Source: Tachypleus tridentatus (lineage: Eukaryota; Arthropoda; Merostomata; Xiphosura; Limulidae). Taken from it: DNA of 64,000 bases. The notes beneath the pieces were generated by a model. That model searched no databases. It worked only from the letters and a program-made list of their open reading frames with translations, and was not told the DNA's origin. The position numbers and the translations under genes were made by a program. Of this stretch, positions 1 through 11,600 are shown one piece after another. Where the stretch lies: the NCBI RefSeq assembly GCF_004210375.1, contig NC_134827.1, forward strand, positions 103,835,285-103,899,284. Direction: 5' to 3'. How positions within the stretch are numbered: position 1 is the first letter of the stretch; the number at the start of each line of letters is the position of its first letter.

Positions 1-52
1 TTCAAGACCAGGCATTTAGATCGAAATAGACTATGGTATACAAAACTAAGGT

Positions 53-264
53 ACTGAATTAGTTTTGATATGTACAGGACGATATCTAATGTTATCGTAG
101 TTTCGCTGCTGTTAACAGTATGTGATCAGAACACGAATTGTCAAGTAAAACTAAAGAGGAAGTTTGTTATTAAACCGACCGTCTAAAAACCTTCGCTAAA
201 TATAAAACGTTGCGGTGCATCTTTAAAAAAATAACGCCCTTATGTAACGCCCGCTTCTTTATTG
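53..264. other. Unassigned left edge of window
   Basis: Nothing recognised before the family-2 SINE scrap at 265. Confidence 0.4.
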
Positions 265-394
265 GCTTCGTTAAACACAAAGCTACAATACAAGAGGCGT
301 TCTTTGCTCTGCCCACTGTACTAGCATGCTGAGAAAAAAAAAAGGTATTCCTTGTTTATGTATATCTGGAGATAAATAACCATAAGTAAAGAGC

Positions 395-642
395 CCCCCA
401 ACGGCATGTCCGAGGACAGAAAACGGGAGTAGCAAGGTTTTGATACCTGTGGTGGGCAGAGCGCAGATAGCCCATTGTGTAGCTTTGTGCTTAACTACAA
501 ACAAATCTAAGACACATCTCTCTAGTGGCACAACGGTATGTCTGAGAACTTGCAGTGCTAGAAACAGGGTTTCGATACCCATAGTGGGCAGAGCGCAGGT
601 AACCCATTGTGTAGCTTTGTGCTTAATTACAAACAAACAAAC
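395..642 (+). mobile_element. Two tandem family-2 SINE copies
   Basis: Family 2 is a second short tRNA-derived SINE: an A-box side like agtggcacaacggtatgtct, an internal gggtttcgatacccgtggtg (B-box region), then cagatagcccattgtgtagc and tttgtgcttaattacaaac. Two copies lie head to tail at 395-506 and 519-642. A minus-strand scrap of the same family is at 265-320. Confidence 0.8.
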
Positions 643-1795
643 ACAAGTAAAGAATATTTTAAAATTACAGTAACAAGAGGTTCGACAGAATCTAATTACC
701 AGGTATCCATAGGTAACAGGTAAAAGTGTGAGACCAAGAAAACAAAACTATAGAGAGGAACATTTAAATAGTGAAATTGGTTGAAGAAATTAAACAGTTA
801 TTTTTGCCCCCTTCCATTTTTTCTTTTCTTTCTATTTTAACTGACAACCACTCAGGTTTTAAAACTGTTTGATTAACAAAACATACATCATAAGTATCAC
901 TCTATCTGGTTGACTTATTTAGGCTAACCGATTAAAAATAAAGTAACTTCACTGGATACTTATGTGAATGTCGAATGAATCGACGACTCAAAACAGATTA
1001 CAATTAGTATGACCCAACAGAGTAGTGCTAGTCTAGAATAGAGACAAACAGTTGGATGGAAAATAGGTTTCTGAATGTTGAATAATACAGAATGAAAGTT
1101 ACTTTGGTTACTGTTAAGATGGTGATGAGAAAAAGCAAAACATCTCGGTTGAAACAGTAATTGTAGCTAATCACGAGCACCCTCCGCCAGCTCTTGGGTT
1201 ACTCCTTTCTGACCAAAGTGCGAATAAATTTGTTTGGAAACTGAACTCGAATCATTAATTATTGAATTCTATGTCCGACAACATTAACTGATAGGCCACG
1301 CCCAGTTTACTATAATAAATACGTTACCTGTGGATAGGACATTGCATCAGTTATTTAGCTAACAAAATATACTAACTAACTGAGCCAATTGAAACTGAAT
1401 CCTAATTCATCATATAGTAACTAGTTAATTTAGGCGCATGAATAACATTACGCTAAACACATGCATTGCATCAACTGTTTATATATATATATATATATAT
1501 GTACAAATTAGGCACAACGTCATAACGTTATTCGATCACCTAAGTTAATGTAGGCTACTGCATAACGAATTTAAAGAAAGAACTTAAAAACCTCCATAAA
1601 TATTATATACACTTCGCCATTATAAGAGGCCTAACTGTATTTATTTGGTTTGCTTGCACAGTCTAAGCTGATGAGCCTTTAACAGGCGAAACCGCTGTCC
1701 TCAGCAAATGGTGTAGCTAGGCTTCTACGTTTTAGGTGATATTCTAAAATTTCATCTTTGATGAACGAGAAAAAAACAAAAACAAAACTGTAATG
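643..1795. other. AT-rich intergenic DNA
   Basis: Apart from the SINE body scrap near 1185 and a TA run, I see no coding, RNA or repeat signal. Confidence 0.5.
1480..1500. repeat. (TA)n microsatellite
   Basis: About ten TA units. Similar short TA runs lie at 1796-1812, 23308-23328 and 60972-60992. Confidence 0.9.
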
Positions 1796-1887
1796 TGTAT
1801 ATATATATATACGTGATTACTAAGGTACATTTTGTTCGCCGTACACAGAGTTTCTTTGGAGGTGTTATAGCATCAGTGTGTAAGGAT

Positions 1888-1945
1888 GTGGTTTGGTTTG
1901 AATTTCGCGCAAAGCTACACGAGGGCTATCTTCGCTCTAAAGGAT
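1888..1945 (-). mobile_element. Family-1 SINE tail fragment
   Basis: Only the 3' tail is present: gtttgaatttcgcgcaaagc followed by tacacgagggctatc. Another body scrap with ccgccagctcttgggttact lies near 1185. Confidence 0.65.
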
Positions 1946-2534
1946 GTGAGATCGCAAAAGTAGTTAACTCACAATTAGAGAAATTCGATAACCCGTGTGT
2001 TTTTGGAAGGTTGAACTTTTCGCTGGGGGGGGGGGTGAAATGGAGATGAAAGGGGGGGCTTAAATTCATTACGTCCGCCTTGTAAAATGTGGTTATTTCG
2101 CGTTACGCCTTGATAGCTCCTACGGGATTCATAGGGATTTTTAAATATGACACCACAAATTAGAGAGGGTCAACTGAAATAAAAAAATAACATTTGAAAA
2201 GCAACTGGATAACCCTTGGGGAAAATGAACTTTCTTTCATTGGGAGTAAATGGCAGAAGGTCATTGTAATCGCTTTGATTAGTGATTCGATCATTGAACC
2301 GGAGGTAATAATTTAGATACAGCCAGTATGATTTTAATCATCGTAGGTAGAAACTGTTCTGGCTTTACGAATAGTCCATTTTGGTGTAATAATTTATAAG
2401 ACGTAAGTGTAATTGTCTTAACTTACAGTTATGGATATAATAACGATATAATATCGTATCTATACGATATATATACTTATATATCAAAAGTACCTATACC
2501 GGTGATAAAGTTATTAAAATATTGTGTTTCTTGT

Positions 2535-2776
2535 GGGATTTCGCGCAAAGCTACACGTCCCTAATTTAGCAGTGTAAGGTTAAAGGGAAGGCAGCTAGTC
2601 ATCACCACCCACCTCCAACGCTTGGGCTACTCTTCCACCTAAAAATAGTGGGGTTCACCGTCACATTATGACGCTCCCATGACTGAAAGGGTGAGCATGT
2701 TTGGCGTAACGGGGACTTGAACCCGCGACCCTTGGATTATGAGTCGAGCGCTTTAACATCTGGCCACGGCGGGCCG
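2535..2776 (-). mobile_element. tRNA-derived SINE (family 1)
   Basis: Family 1 reads from its head as a tRNA-like A box (tggccaggtgg-like) and B box (ggttcgaatcc), then a body with ctcgccctttcagccgtggg, attcgttggtaaaagagtag, gactagctgccttccctcta and gctagcgcagatagccctcg, ending gcgcgaaattcaaaacaaac. Here it is on the minus strand, moderately diverged. Confidence 0.85.
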
Positions 2777-3167
2777 TATATTTACTGAGATAGTCTTTTG
2801 TCTTAATAAAATTAAATATATTTATCTATGTACTAGACCGAATTCTGCCCGATTTCCATATACTAGATAGAGTTGATGGAATTTTCAATGCTTTTCGGAC
2901 TTTCGAAGTACAAGTATTATCCAATTAACGGACAAAGAAAAATATTTGTTCAGCTCTAAGTGAGTAGTTTAATTGTTCTGGAGTCAGTAACAAACTGTAT
3001 GGATAAAGGTATCACGTGGTTATTTTTTATAGTACGTATAATGTCAGAAGGCTACGAATGTACAAATATATATACGATATCTTAAGATAGACACATCGAT
3101 AAGGTGTTAGAATAGTTAATGTCACGGGTTTGTAAATATTTGAGATCTTATCACGACAGGAGGCGAT

Positions 3168-3450
3168 TTGTTTGTTTCTCTGATATATTTTCAGAAAGCT
3201 ACACGAGAACTGTCTGTGTTAACAGTTCTTAGCAATGAAGTGCTACACTAAAGGAGAGTCAGCTAGACTCAACGCTACCCGCCCTCAGTTCTTGTCAGAC
3301 TGGATAGTTGAATTTTACCATCACTCTTATAACGCACCCATGGCCACAAAGTGCCAAGCACGATTTGTTTTTAGGCAGTAAATGGACACGAACCACGGAG
3401 CCTCAGGTACAGAGTTCTGCACGTTAGTCATTGGCATCACACTTTGCCCC
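3168..3450 (-). mobile_element. Old family-1 SINE, heavily diverged
   Basis: Landmarks aaagctacacgaga, gtcagctagactcaacgctaccc and a degenerate tRNA-like head can be followed in order, with many substitutions. Confidence 0.6.
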
Positions 3451-3497
3451 AGAAATTATTTAGTTAGTAACCGAGAAGCTTAGCTCGTTGTAACAAA

Positions 3498-3690
3498 GGA
3501 TAGGTGAACACAGTAACTCGTGAACCCAGAGATAGGTGGACACAGTGATCCCTGAATCCAGGGATATGTGTATACAATGACTTGTGAACCCAGACATAGG
3601 TGGACACAATGACCCATGAATTCAGAGATAAGTGAACGCAGTGATTCATGAACCCAGGGATTGGTGGATACAATGAATCCACTGCGTTTG
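3498..3690. repeat. 32-bp tandem repeat, about 6 copies
   Basis: Diverged copies of aggtggacacagtgatccct then gaatccagggat. Overlapping open frames here on the minus strand are by-products of the repeat. Confidence 0.85.
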
Positions 3691-3719
3691 TTGAGGTAAA
3701 TAACACTATGTAACACAAA

Positions 3720-4745
3720 TTTTGTTCCTGGTTAGTATGTGTTATTTCTTAACTGCTTGTGTTGTAAAAGTACAGAAAATGGCCATTATTCCCTTCAAAC
3801 TTTGCTTTTGTGACCTAGATAATGAAATTTAGAAATTAACCTATTTTATATGTAAAAACAGGCAAATTTGCACATTTTCATTTACATAAGGTCTGAATAA
3901 AACAACATATGAATCAAGATTTACATGTCTTTATACTAAAGTTACACACAAATGTTTAGAAGTGAATAGTTTTTCGAGATTTGCAACTGTAATATAAATC
4001 ACTTTCACGTATCAGCCCCCAAATATAGTCTTCCACCATTGTTTTCGTTACAAGTTCCCAGGTCACAAAATCAAAGTTTGAAGAAAAAAATAGGTCTTTT
4101 TTTCCATTTACTTTAGACACAAACAATTGGGAAATAACACTTTCTGTCCAGGAACAAGAAAAATTTAAAATTCTGTTACATAATGTTATTATTAAAATGA
4201 TTTTAGAACTCGAAAATGAATATTAAAACACGTGGTTTAGAACATAGTTCATTGTATCAGTAATTATATTGTACATCGTGGAAATACTAAAAGTAATTAG
4301 AAAACTAAAAGCACGAGTGGTAATGTAATAAAAACAACTACAAAGTACGACATAACCCTATTCATGTGAACCGTATTGAACCCCCTGGCGTTTTAAACAG
4401 CTTTTGTATGATCTGTTTTCTAGTAGTTCGTTGATTAGAAAAATTCTTAAACGATACCCGAGCTTAACAGAAAACATTGACATGTTTGCAATATTAAAAT
4501 TAGTTCAATTAATGAATGTTCGGGTTTTCTCATGTGGGGCCTGTTTTACATAGAAAATAAGTGAGTTCGTCTGTTTGTTAATATCTTTACAGGTAATAAA
4601 CTAGAATCACTGAATATCGTAAACTACGTGAGACAAGGTTGCTAGTGAACGGTATAAAACAGTTTGGAAGATAAATAAAGATAGCTTCTGTTATCAGAGA
4701 ATTTAAGCTTAGATTTCTACTTATCCCATTCTATTCGAACAACAA
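3720..4745. other. Unassigned intergenic DNA
   Basis: No open frame of note, no SINE and no tandem structure recognised. Confidence 0.5.
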
Positions 4746-4748
4746 CTC

Positions 4749-4957
4749 GTTTGTTTTAAATATGTTGATTGGTTAATGAGTAGGCCTTTGAGCTGCATGA
4801 GTTTGTCTTAAGTATATTAAGTGGTCAACGAGCATGTCTTTGAATTTTATACGTTTGTTTTAAATATACTGATTGGTCATCGAGAAGACACATGAACCGT
4901 ATACGTTTCTCTTAAACATATTAATTGGTCGAAGAGTAGTTTTGGACTTGTATGTGG
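4749..4957. repeat. 52-bp tandem repeat, 4 diverged copies
   Basis: Each copy begins like tttgttttaaatatgttgat, then tggttaatgagta; copies differ at many sites. Confidence 0.8.
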
Positions 4958-5668
4958 TCATCTTACCAAAAGTAGTATTCGAACTAGAGATGCCACACTT
5001 TTTTAGGTCATTGGTTTCGCGTCAGGGAGACTTGTAGGCCTTGCAGGCTAACATGCGTTTAGAGTTTCAATTCTTATAAGTTCCGTGAATTTCCGGAGAC
5101 TTCTTATAAAATAAATTGTCTAGGAAGTAAAAAAGGCTCTGTTTTTACTTTACTAGTAAGAGTTCTGGTCTGACACGTTACAAGTTTCTGTAGTCAGAGA
5201 ATCCTAATCAGTCACGTGACCTGTGCTGTTATGGTAACGAATATCTGATCAGACAAGTTAAGTTTTTATATTATTAAATATGTATTTTTTTTAGTCTTAG
5301 ATTCTAAATAAAGAACCAAAAATGATCTGGCAAGCTTATTCTAATGATACTCAATGCCTATACGACCGACAAACTCTAATTACTGTTTAGTAACCGTCGA
5401 TCTAAGTGGAGTGGTTAAAGTGGACCCAGGATCGAATCACGGTCATTAACAAGATAGAAAATAGCCCTTCTCAGGGATTCCTTGGAGACGGTAGCGTGTA
5501 AGCAGTTGAAACGTAAGGTAAAAACTAGATATTAATTAGTATTTAGCCATTAAAAACTTCATTAATTTCAGTAATTATTAATTAAACTTAGATGCTTGTA
5601 TAGAGTATTAATCTTCACAACAGTTGATGTTCGATCTCCACAATCTTACCATAAATATTTATTACAAA
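4958..5668. other. Unassigned intergenic DNA
   Basis: Nothing recognised except a tRNA-like scrap near 5405-5450 (gtggttaaagtggacccagg, atcgaatcacggtc), possibly a decayed SINE head. Confidence 0.4.
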
Positions 5669-5943
5669 CCAGGCCTGGCATGGTCAGGTGGTTCAGGCAC
5701 TCGACTCGTAATCCGAGGGTCGCGGGTTCGAGTCCCCGTCACACCAAACATGCTCGCCAGTTCAGCTGTGGGGGACGTTATAATGTTTCGAGCAATCCCA
5801 CTATTCGTTGGTAAAATAGTAGCCCAAGAGTTGGCGGTGGGTGGTGATGACTAGCTGCCTTTCCTCTAGTCTTACACTGCTAAATTAGGGACGGCTAGCG
5901 CAGATAGCCCTCGGGTAGCTTTGCGCAAAATTCAAAACAAACT
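5669..5943 (+). mobile_element. Family-1 SINE, full length
   Basis: Complete from ggcctggcatggtcaggtgg (A-box side) and gggttcgagtccccgtcaca (B box) to the tail gcaaaattcaaaacaaac. Confidence 0.9.
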
Positions 5944-6690
5944 AAACTTATTTTAAACCCTGTATGTACGTGTACACTACACTAACATATTCTGGTTAGT
6001 TACGTATTCAGCAACATAAAACAGTAAATACTAATATTAGTTCAGTAATATCTCGTTTCTTACCATTAAAAACTTACACAAAGGAGTCTGTCTAATTTTG
6101 TTTACTCTTGGAAAAGAGTCAAATCTCTGGAATCTCAAATAAGTAAAGCAAGATAAACACACACACAAAACGTAGATTATAAATTCAAACAAATTTTTTC
6201 GTCTCTCTTTCAGTATTCTCAGAACTTTCTCCAGACGAAATCGCACGCTAAGTTCAAGGAGGTCTAAATGATAAATGTCCTATTTAAAAGATTTCATCTA
6301 CTCGTTAAAAATTCCGCTAATGCTCGTTTATGGTAGTGTTCGCTATAAATATAAATTTTAACTTGATTTTTACATTAGTGAATCAGTTCGTTTGATATTT
6401 ACGTCGTACGTTTTTGCTAGTTCGACTTCAAAAAGAGAATGCACATATAATTTATTGGAATAAACCTACATTCACGTTACGTAGTGTGTAGTTGTCGGAC
6501 CTAACGCTGTTCCCTGTTAATTACGTCCTGGGATATGTTTTTTGTTGTTGTTGACTTATGTAGACAGTGTAGAGAACAAAATGCATTTAAGTGATGTTTA
6601 AAGGTCTTCAGAGGATTCCACAAGAGATATTTGTCAAAAGAACCCAGCGACTGTGCAGCTAGCACCGCCCCCACATATTTGTATGGTTAG
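5944..6690. other. Unassigned intergenic DNA between two SINEs
   Basis: A 69-codon minus-strand open stretch here has no recognisable motif and is probably chance. Confidence 0.5.
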
Positions 6691-6960
6691 GTTTGTTTTG
6701 AATTTCGCGCAAAGCTACACGAGGGCTATCTGCGCTAGCCGTCCCTAATTTAGCAGTGTAAGACTAGAGAGAAGGCAGCTAGTCATCACCACCCACCGCC
6801 AACTCTTGGGCTACTCTTTTACCAAACAATAATGGGATTTGCCATGCAATTATAACGCCCCACGGCTGAAAGGGCGAGCATGTTTAGTGCGATGGGGATT
6901 CGAACCTGCGATCTTCAGATGACGAGTCAAACGCCTTAACCCACCTGACCATGCCGGACC
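6691..6960 (-). mobile_element. Family-1 SINE, full length
   Basis: Tail gtttgttttgaatttcgcgc at the low end, head gaccatgccggacc at the high end; all body landmarks present. Confidence 0.9.
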
Positions 6961-7413
6961 ATTTACTTGTATCTAGGTGAGCAAATTACTTACAAGTTGC
7001 ACAAATAGATATTGTTCAAGAAGAAAGGCCTGTGGATATTTCTCAGGTATTATGCATTCTCAGACAAGGCTAAAATATATAATAAAAATATTCCTTAGTT
7101 ATTAATTATTTGATTTTAAGCCTAGAATTTATAGATATTGTTTTTTCATAAATATTTAATAATATACCTTGTGTTATTGTAGACATTGATACATCAAGAT
7201 AAATTTCGTTATCAGATATTTTAAGTTGTTATTCACGGTAGGCAAATGTATATTAAACACTTTTGTCATTTTATACCATTAGGTTTTAAAATAAGTCTCG
7301 AAAATGAGGTGTTTATGTGCAGATTTATTAAGAGAATGCAGATGAACTCAATAGAAGACGTTCTTAAAGTTAACTTATAGACAAAACAGACGTGACAGCA
7401 TGAGATCAGAGAG

Positions 7414-7653
7414 ATTGTTTGTTTGTTTGTTTGAGTTTCGCACAAAGCTACTCGAGGGCTATCTGCGCTAGCCGTCCCTAATTTAGCAGTGTAAGACTAG
7501 AGGGAATGCAGCTAGTCATCACCACCAACCGCCAACTCATGGGCTACTCTTTTACAAACGAATAGTGGGACTGACTGTCACATTATAACGCCACTACGGC
7601 TGAAAAGGCGAGCATGTTTGGGGCAACCAGAATTCGAACCCACGACTCTCAGA
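7414..7653 (-). mobile_element. Family-1 SINE, head truncated, with target-site duplication
   Basis: The head stops after the B box. The element is flanked by near-identical gatcagagag (7404) and ggtcagagag (7654), a target-site duplication marking a 5'-truncated integration. Confidence 0.85.
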
Positions 7654-8033
7654 GGTCAGAGAGAAATAAAATAATTTAAATGAATCTACATCTAGCAAGA
7701 AACTACAAGATACTCATGATGGACAGAGTACAGATAGCCTCTTGTGCACTTGACAATAACCAAAGTATTTCTGGGTAGTTTTTACAATTAGTTTACTACA
7801 AAGAAAATTTGTCTTTTTCTTACTTTTGCAACAAATCGCATAACAGAAAAAATGAAATATCATATTTCTTAAGAAAATATCAGTGACTACAACTTAAAGT
7901 AAACCTAATTTAATACAATCGAGAGTTCCATAAACTTGTATGGTTTGAACTTTGCTATTCAGATCGACATATTGTACAACAAAACGTGTTGTTTGTGTTT
8001 ATTTTAAGTTTCTGAACAGCTTGGGACAAGTTG

Positions 8034-8256
8034 GAGAACCATATTTCCTGGTGAAGGTATATGGTTATCTTTCTCCAGGCAGCGCTGAGTTGAGAACCAT
8101 ATAGCCTAGAGCTGTTATCTATGTTCATACACTTCTGAGTTGAAAACCATATAGCCTGATGAAGGTTAGACTTGTTATCTATATAAAGGGAGCGCTGGAT
8201 TGAGAACCATATAGCCTAGTGAAAGTTAAACCTATTATCTATGTTCGCACAGTATT
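8034..8256. repeat. About 57-bp tandem repeat, 4 copies
   Basis: Each copy starts gagaaccatatagcctag and contains ttatctat; lengths vary by small indels. Lies 400 bp before the 37-bp array. Confidence 0.8.
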
Positions 8257-8261
8257 ACATG

Positions 8262-8465
8262 TGGTTGTTGTTTAGCGCTAAACTAAACAATGGTTTCACT
8301 GTGTTCTGCCCATCGTAGGTATCGAAGCCCGATTTCATAATTTAACATCCAAGCTAAAACGTTTTATGTACGTTTTTTAAAAATTAAATACAAAGCCACA
8401 GAATGGGCTATTTGTGCTCTGCCCACCACGGGTATCGAAACGCGGTTTCTAGAAAGTAGCTCCAA
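8262..8465 (-). mobile_element. Two family-2 SINE copies beside the satellite
   Basis: Two minus-strand partial copies: 8262-8350 (ctgcccatcgtaggtatcga) and 8385-8465 (ctctgcccaccacgggtatc). They lie just upstream of the 37-bp array. Confidence 0.75.
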
Positions 8466-8659
8466 AGACGACTGGAAAAAATTGGATGTTTCAATTCAAT
8501 AGATACACGTGATTTTTTTTTAAGGCGGTTAGAGAGTATGTAGAGCTTCCTATGGTATAATATGAATTTTTAGTGTTAACTTACAGCCAATAATAATAGG
8601 AACACTTTGTTTTTTTAAACGTGGCTGTAAAGAATTAAAGCATTCAAATTTAGAATGGC

Positions 8660-11600
8660 AACAGGAAGATGTGAAATACTAGGAAACAGAAAGTCTAACA
8701 GGAAGATGTGAAATACTAGGAAACAGAAAGTCTGATAGGAAGTTGTGAAATACTAGGAAACAGAAAGTCTGACAGGAAGATGTGAAATACAAGGAAACAG
8801 AAAGTCTAACAGGAAGATGTGAAATACTAGGAAACAGAAAGTCAAACAGGAAGATGTGAAATACTAGGAAACAGAAAGTCAAACAGGAAGATGTGAAATA
8901 CTAGGAAACAGAAAGTCAAACAGGAAGATGTGAAATACTAGGAAACAGAAAGTCAAACAGGAAGATGTGAAATACTAGGAAACAGAAAGTCTGACAGGAA
9001 GATGTGAAATACTAGGAAACAGAAAGTCTGACAGGAAGATGTGAAATACAAGGAAACAGAAAGTGAAACAGGAAGATGTGAAATACTAGAAAAGAGAAAG
9101 TATGACAGGAAGATGTGAAATACTAGAAAACAGAAAGTCTGACAGGAAGATGTGAAATACTAGGAAACAGAAAGTCAAACAGGAAGATGTGAAATACTAG
9201 GAAACAGAAAGTCTAACAGGAAGATGTGAAATACTAGGAAACAGAAAGTCTGACAGGAAGATGTGAAATACTAGGAAACAGAAAGTCTGACAGGAAGATG
9301 TGAAATACAAGGAAACAGAAAGTCTGACAGGAAGATGTGAAATACTAGGAAACAGAAAGTCAAACAGGAAGATGTGAAATACAAGGAAACAGAAAGTCTG
9401 ACAGGAAGATGTGAAATACTAGGAAACAGAAAGTCTAACAGGAAGATGTGAAATACTAGGAAACAGAAAGTCTAACAGGAAGATGTGAAATACTAGGAAA
9501 CAGAAAGTCTGACAGGAAGATGTGAAATACTAGGAAACAGAAAGTCAAACAGGAAGATGTGAAATACTAGGAAACAGAAAGTCTGACAGGAAGATGTGAA
9601 ATACTAGGAAACAGAAAGTCTGACAGGAAGATGTGAAATACTAGGAAACAGAAAGTCTGACAGGAAGATGTGAAATACAGAAAGGAAACAGAACGTTTGA
9701 CAGGAAGATGTGAAATACTAGGAAACAGAAAGTCTGACAGGAAGATGTGAAATACTAGGAAACAGAAAGTCTGACAGGAAGATGTGAAATACTAGGAAAC
9801 AGAAAGTCTGACAGGAAGATGTGAAATACTAGGAAACAGAAAGTCTGACAGGAAGATGTGAAATACTAGGAAACAGAAAGTCTGACAGGAAGATGTGAAA
9901 TACTAGGAAACAGAAAGTCTGACAGGAAGATGTGAAATACTAGGAAACAGAAAGTCTGACAGGAAGATGTGAAATACTAGGAAACAGAAAGTCTGACAGG
10001 AAGATGTGAAATACTAGGAAACAGAAAGTCTGACAGGAAGATGTGAAATACTAGGAAACAGAAAGTCTGACAGGAAGATGTGAAATACTAGGAAACAGAA
10101 AGTCTGACAGGAAGATGTGAAATACTAGGAAACAGAAAGTCTGACAGGAAGATGTGAAATACTAGGAAACAGAAAGTCTGACAGGAAGATGTGAAATACT
10201 AGGAAACAGAAAGTCTGACAGGAAGATGTGAAATACTAGGAAACAGAAAGTCTGACAGGAAGATGTGAAATACTAGGAAACAGAAAGTCTGACAGGAAGA
10301 TGTGAAATACTAGGAAACAGAAAGTCTGACAGGAAGACAGGAAGATGTGAAATACTAGGAAACAGAAAGTCTGACAGGAAGATGTGAAATACTAGGAAAC
10401 AGAAAGTCTGACAGGAAGATGTGAAATACTAGGAAACAGAAAGTCAAACAGGAAGATGTGAAATACTAGGAAACAGAAAGTCTGACAGGAAGATGTGAAA
10501 TACTAGGAAACAGAAAGTCTGACAGGAAGATGTGAAATACTAGGAAACAGAAAGTCTGACAGGAAGATGTGAAATACTAGGAAACAGAAAGTCTGACAGG
10601 AAGATGTGAAATACTAGGAAACAGAAAGTCTGACAGGAAGATGTGAAATACTAGGAAACAGAAAGTCTGACAGGAAGATGTGAAATACTAGGAAACAGAA
10701 AGTCTGACAGGAAGATGTGAAATACTAGGAAACAGAAAGTCTGACAGGAAGATGTGAAATACTAGGAAACAGAAAGTCTGACAGGAAGATGTGAAATACT
10801 AGGAAACAGAAAGTCTGACAGGAAGATGTGAAATACTAGGAAACAGAAAGTCTGACAGGAAGATGTGAAATACTAGGAAACAGAAAGTCTGACAGGAAGA
10901 TGTGAAATACTAGGAAACAGAAAGTCTGACAGGAAGATGTGAAATACTAGGAAACAGAAAGTCTGACAGGAAGATGTGAAATACTAGGAAACAGAAAGTC
11001 TGACAGGAAGATGTGAAATACTAGGAAACAGAAAGTCTGACAGGAAGATGTGAAATACTAGGAAACAGAAAGTCTGACAGGAAGATGTGAAATACTAGGA
11101 AACAGAAAGTCTGACAGGAAGATGTGAAATACTAGGAAACAGAAAGTCTGACAGGAAGATGTGAAATACTAGGAAACAGAAAGTCTGACAGGAAGATGTG
11201 AAATACTAGGAAACAGAAAGTCTGACAGGAAGATGTGAAATACTAGGAAACAGAAAGTCTGACAGGAAGATGTGAAATACTAGGAAACAGAAAGAAACAG
11301 GAAGATGTGAAATACAAGGAAACAGAAAGTCTGACAGGAAGATGTGAAATACTAGGAAACAGAAAGTCTAACAGGAAGATGTGAAATACTAGGAAACAGA
11401 AAGTCTGACAGGAAGATGTGAAATACTAGGAAACAGAAAGTCTGACAGGAAGATGTGAAATACTAGGAAACAGAAAGTCTGACAGGAAGATGTGAAATAC
11501 AAGGAAACAGAAAGTGAAACAGGAAGATGTGAAATACTAGGAAACAGAAAGTGAAACAGGAAGATGTGAAATACTAGGAAACAGACAGGAAGATGTGAAA

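Noticed and set aside
3464-3718. Two overlapping minus-strand ORFs with repeated HLSLGS-type peptides
   Set aside because: Produced by the 32-bp tandem repeat; not conserved between units.
5669-5760. tRNA gene (strong A and B boxes)
   Set aside because: Part of a dispersed SINE with a constant 200-bp body; cloverleaf stems are poor, and the same head occurs many times with varying decay.
8679-8882. 67-codon minus-strand ORF with repeated FLVFH/HLPVRLSV peptides
   Set aside because: A by-product of three 37-bp units giving a 111-bp coding period; the frame closes after a few units.
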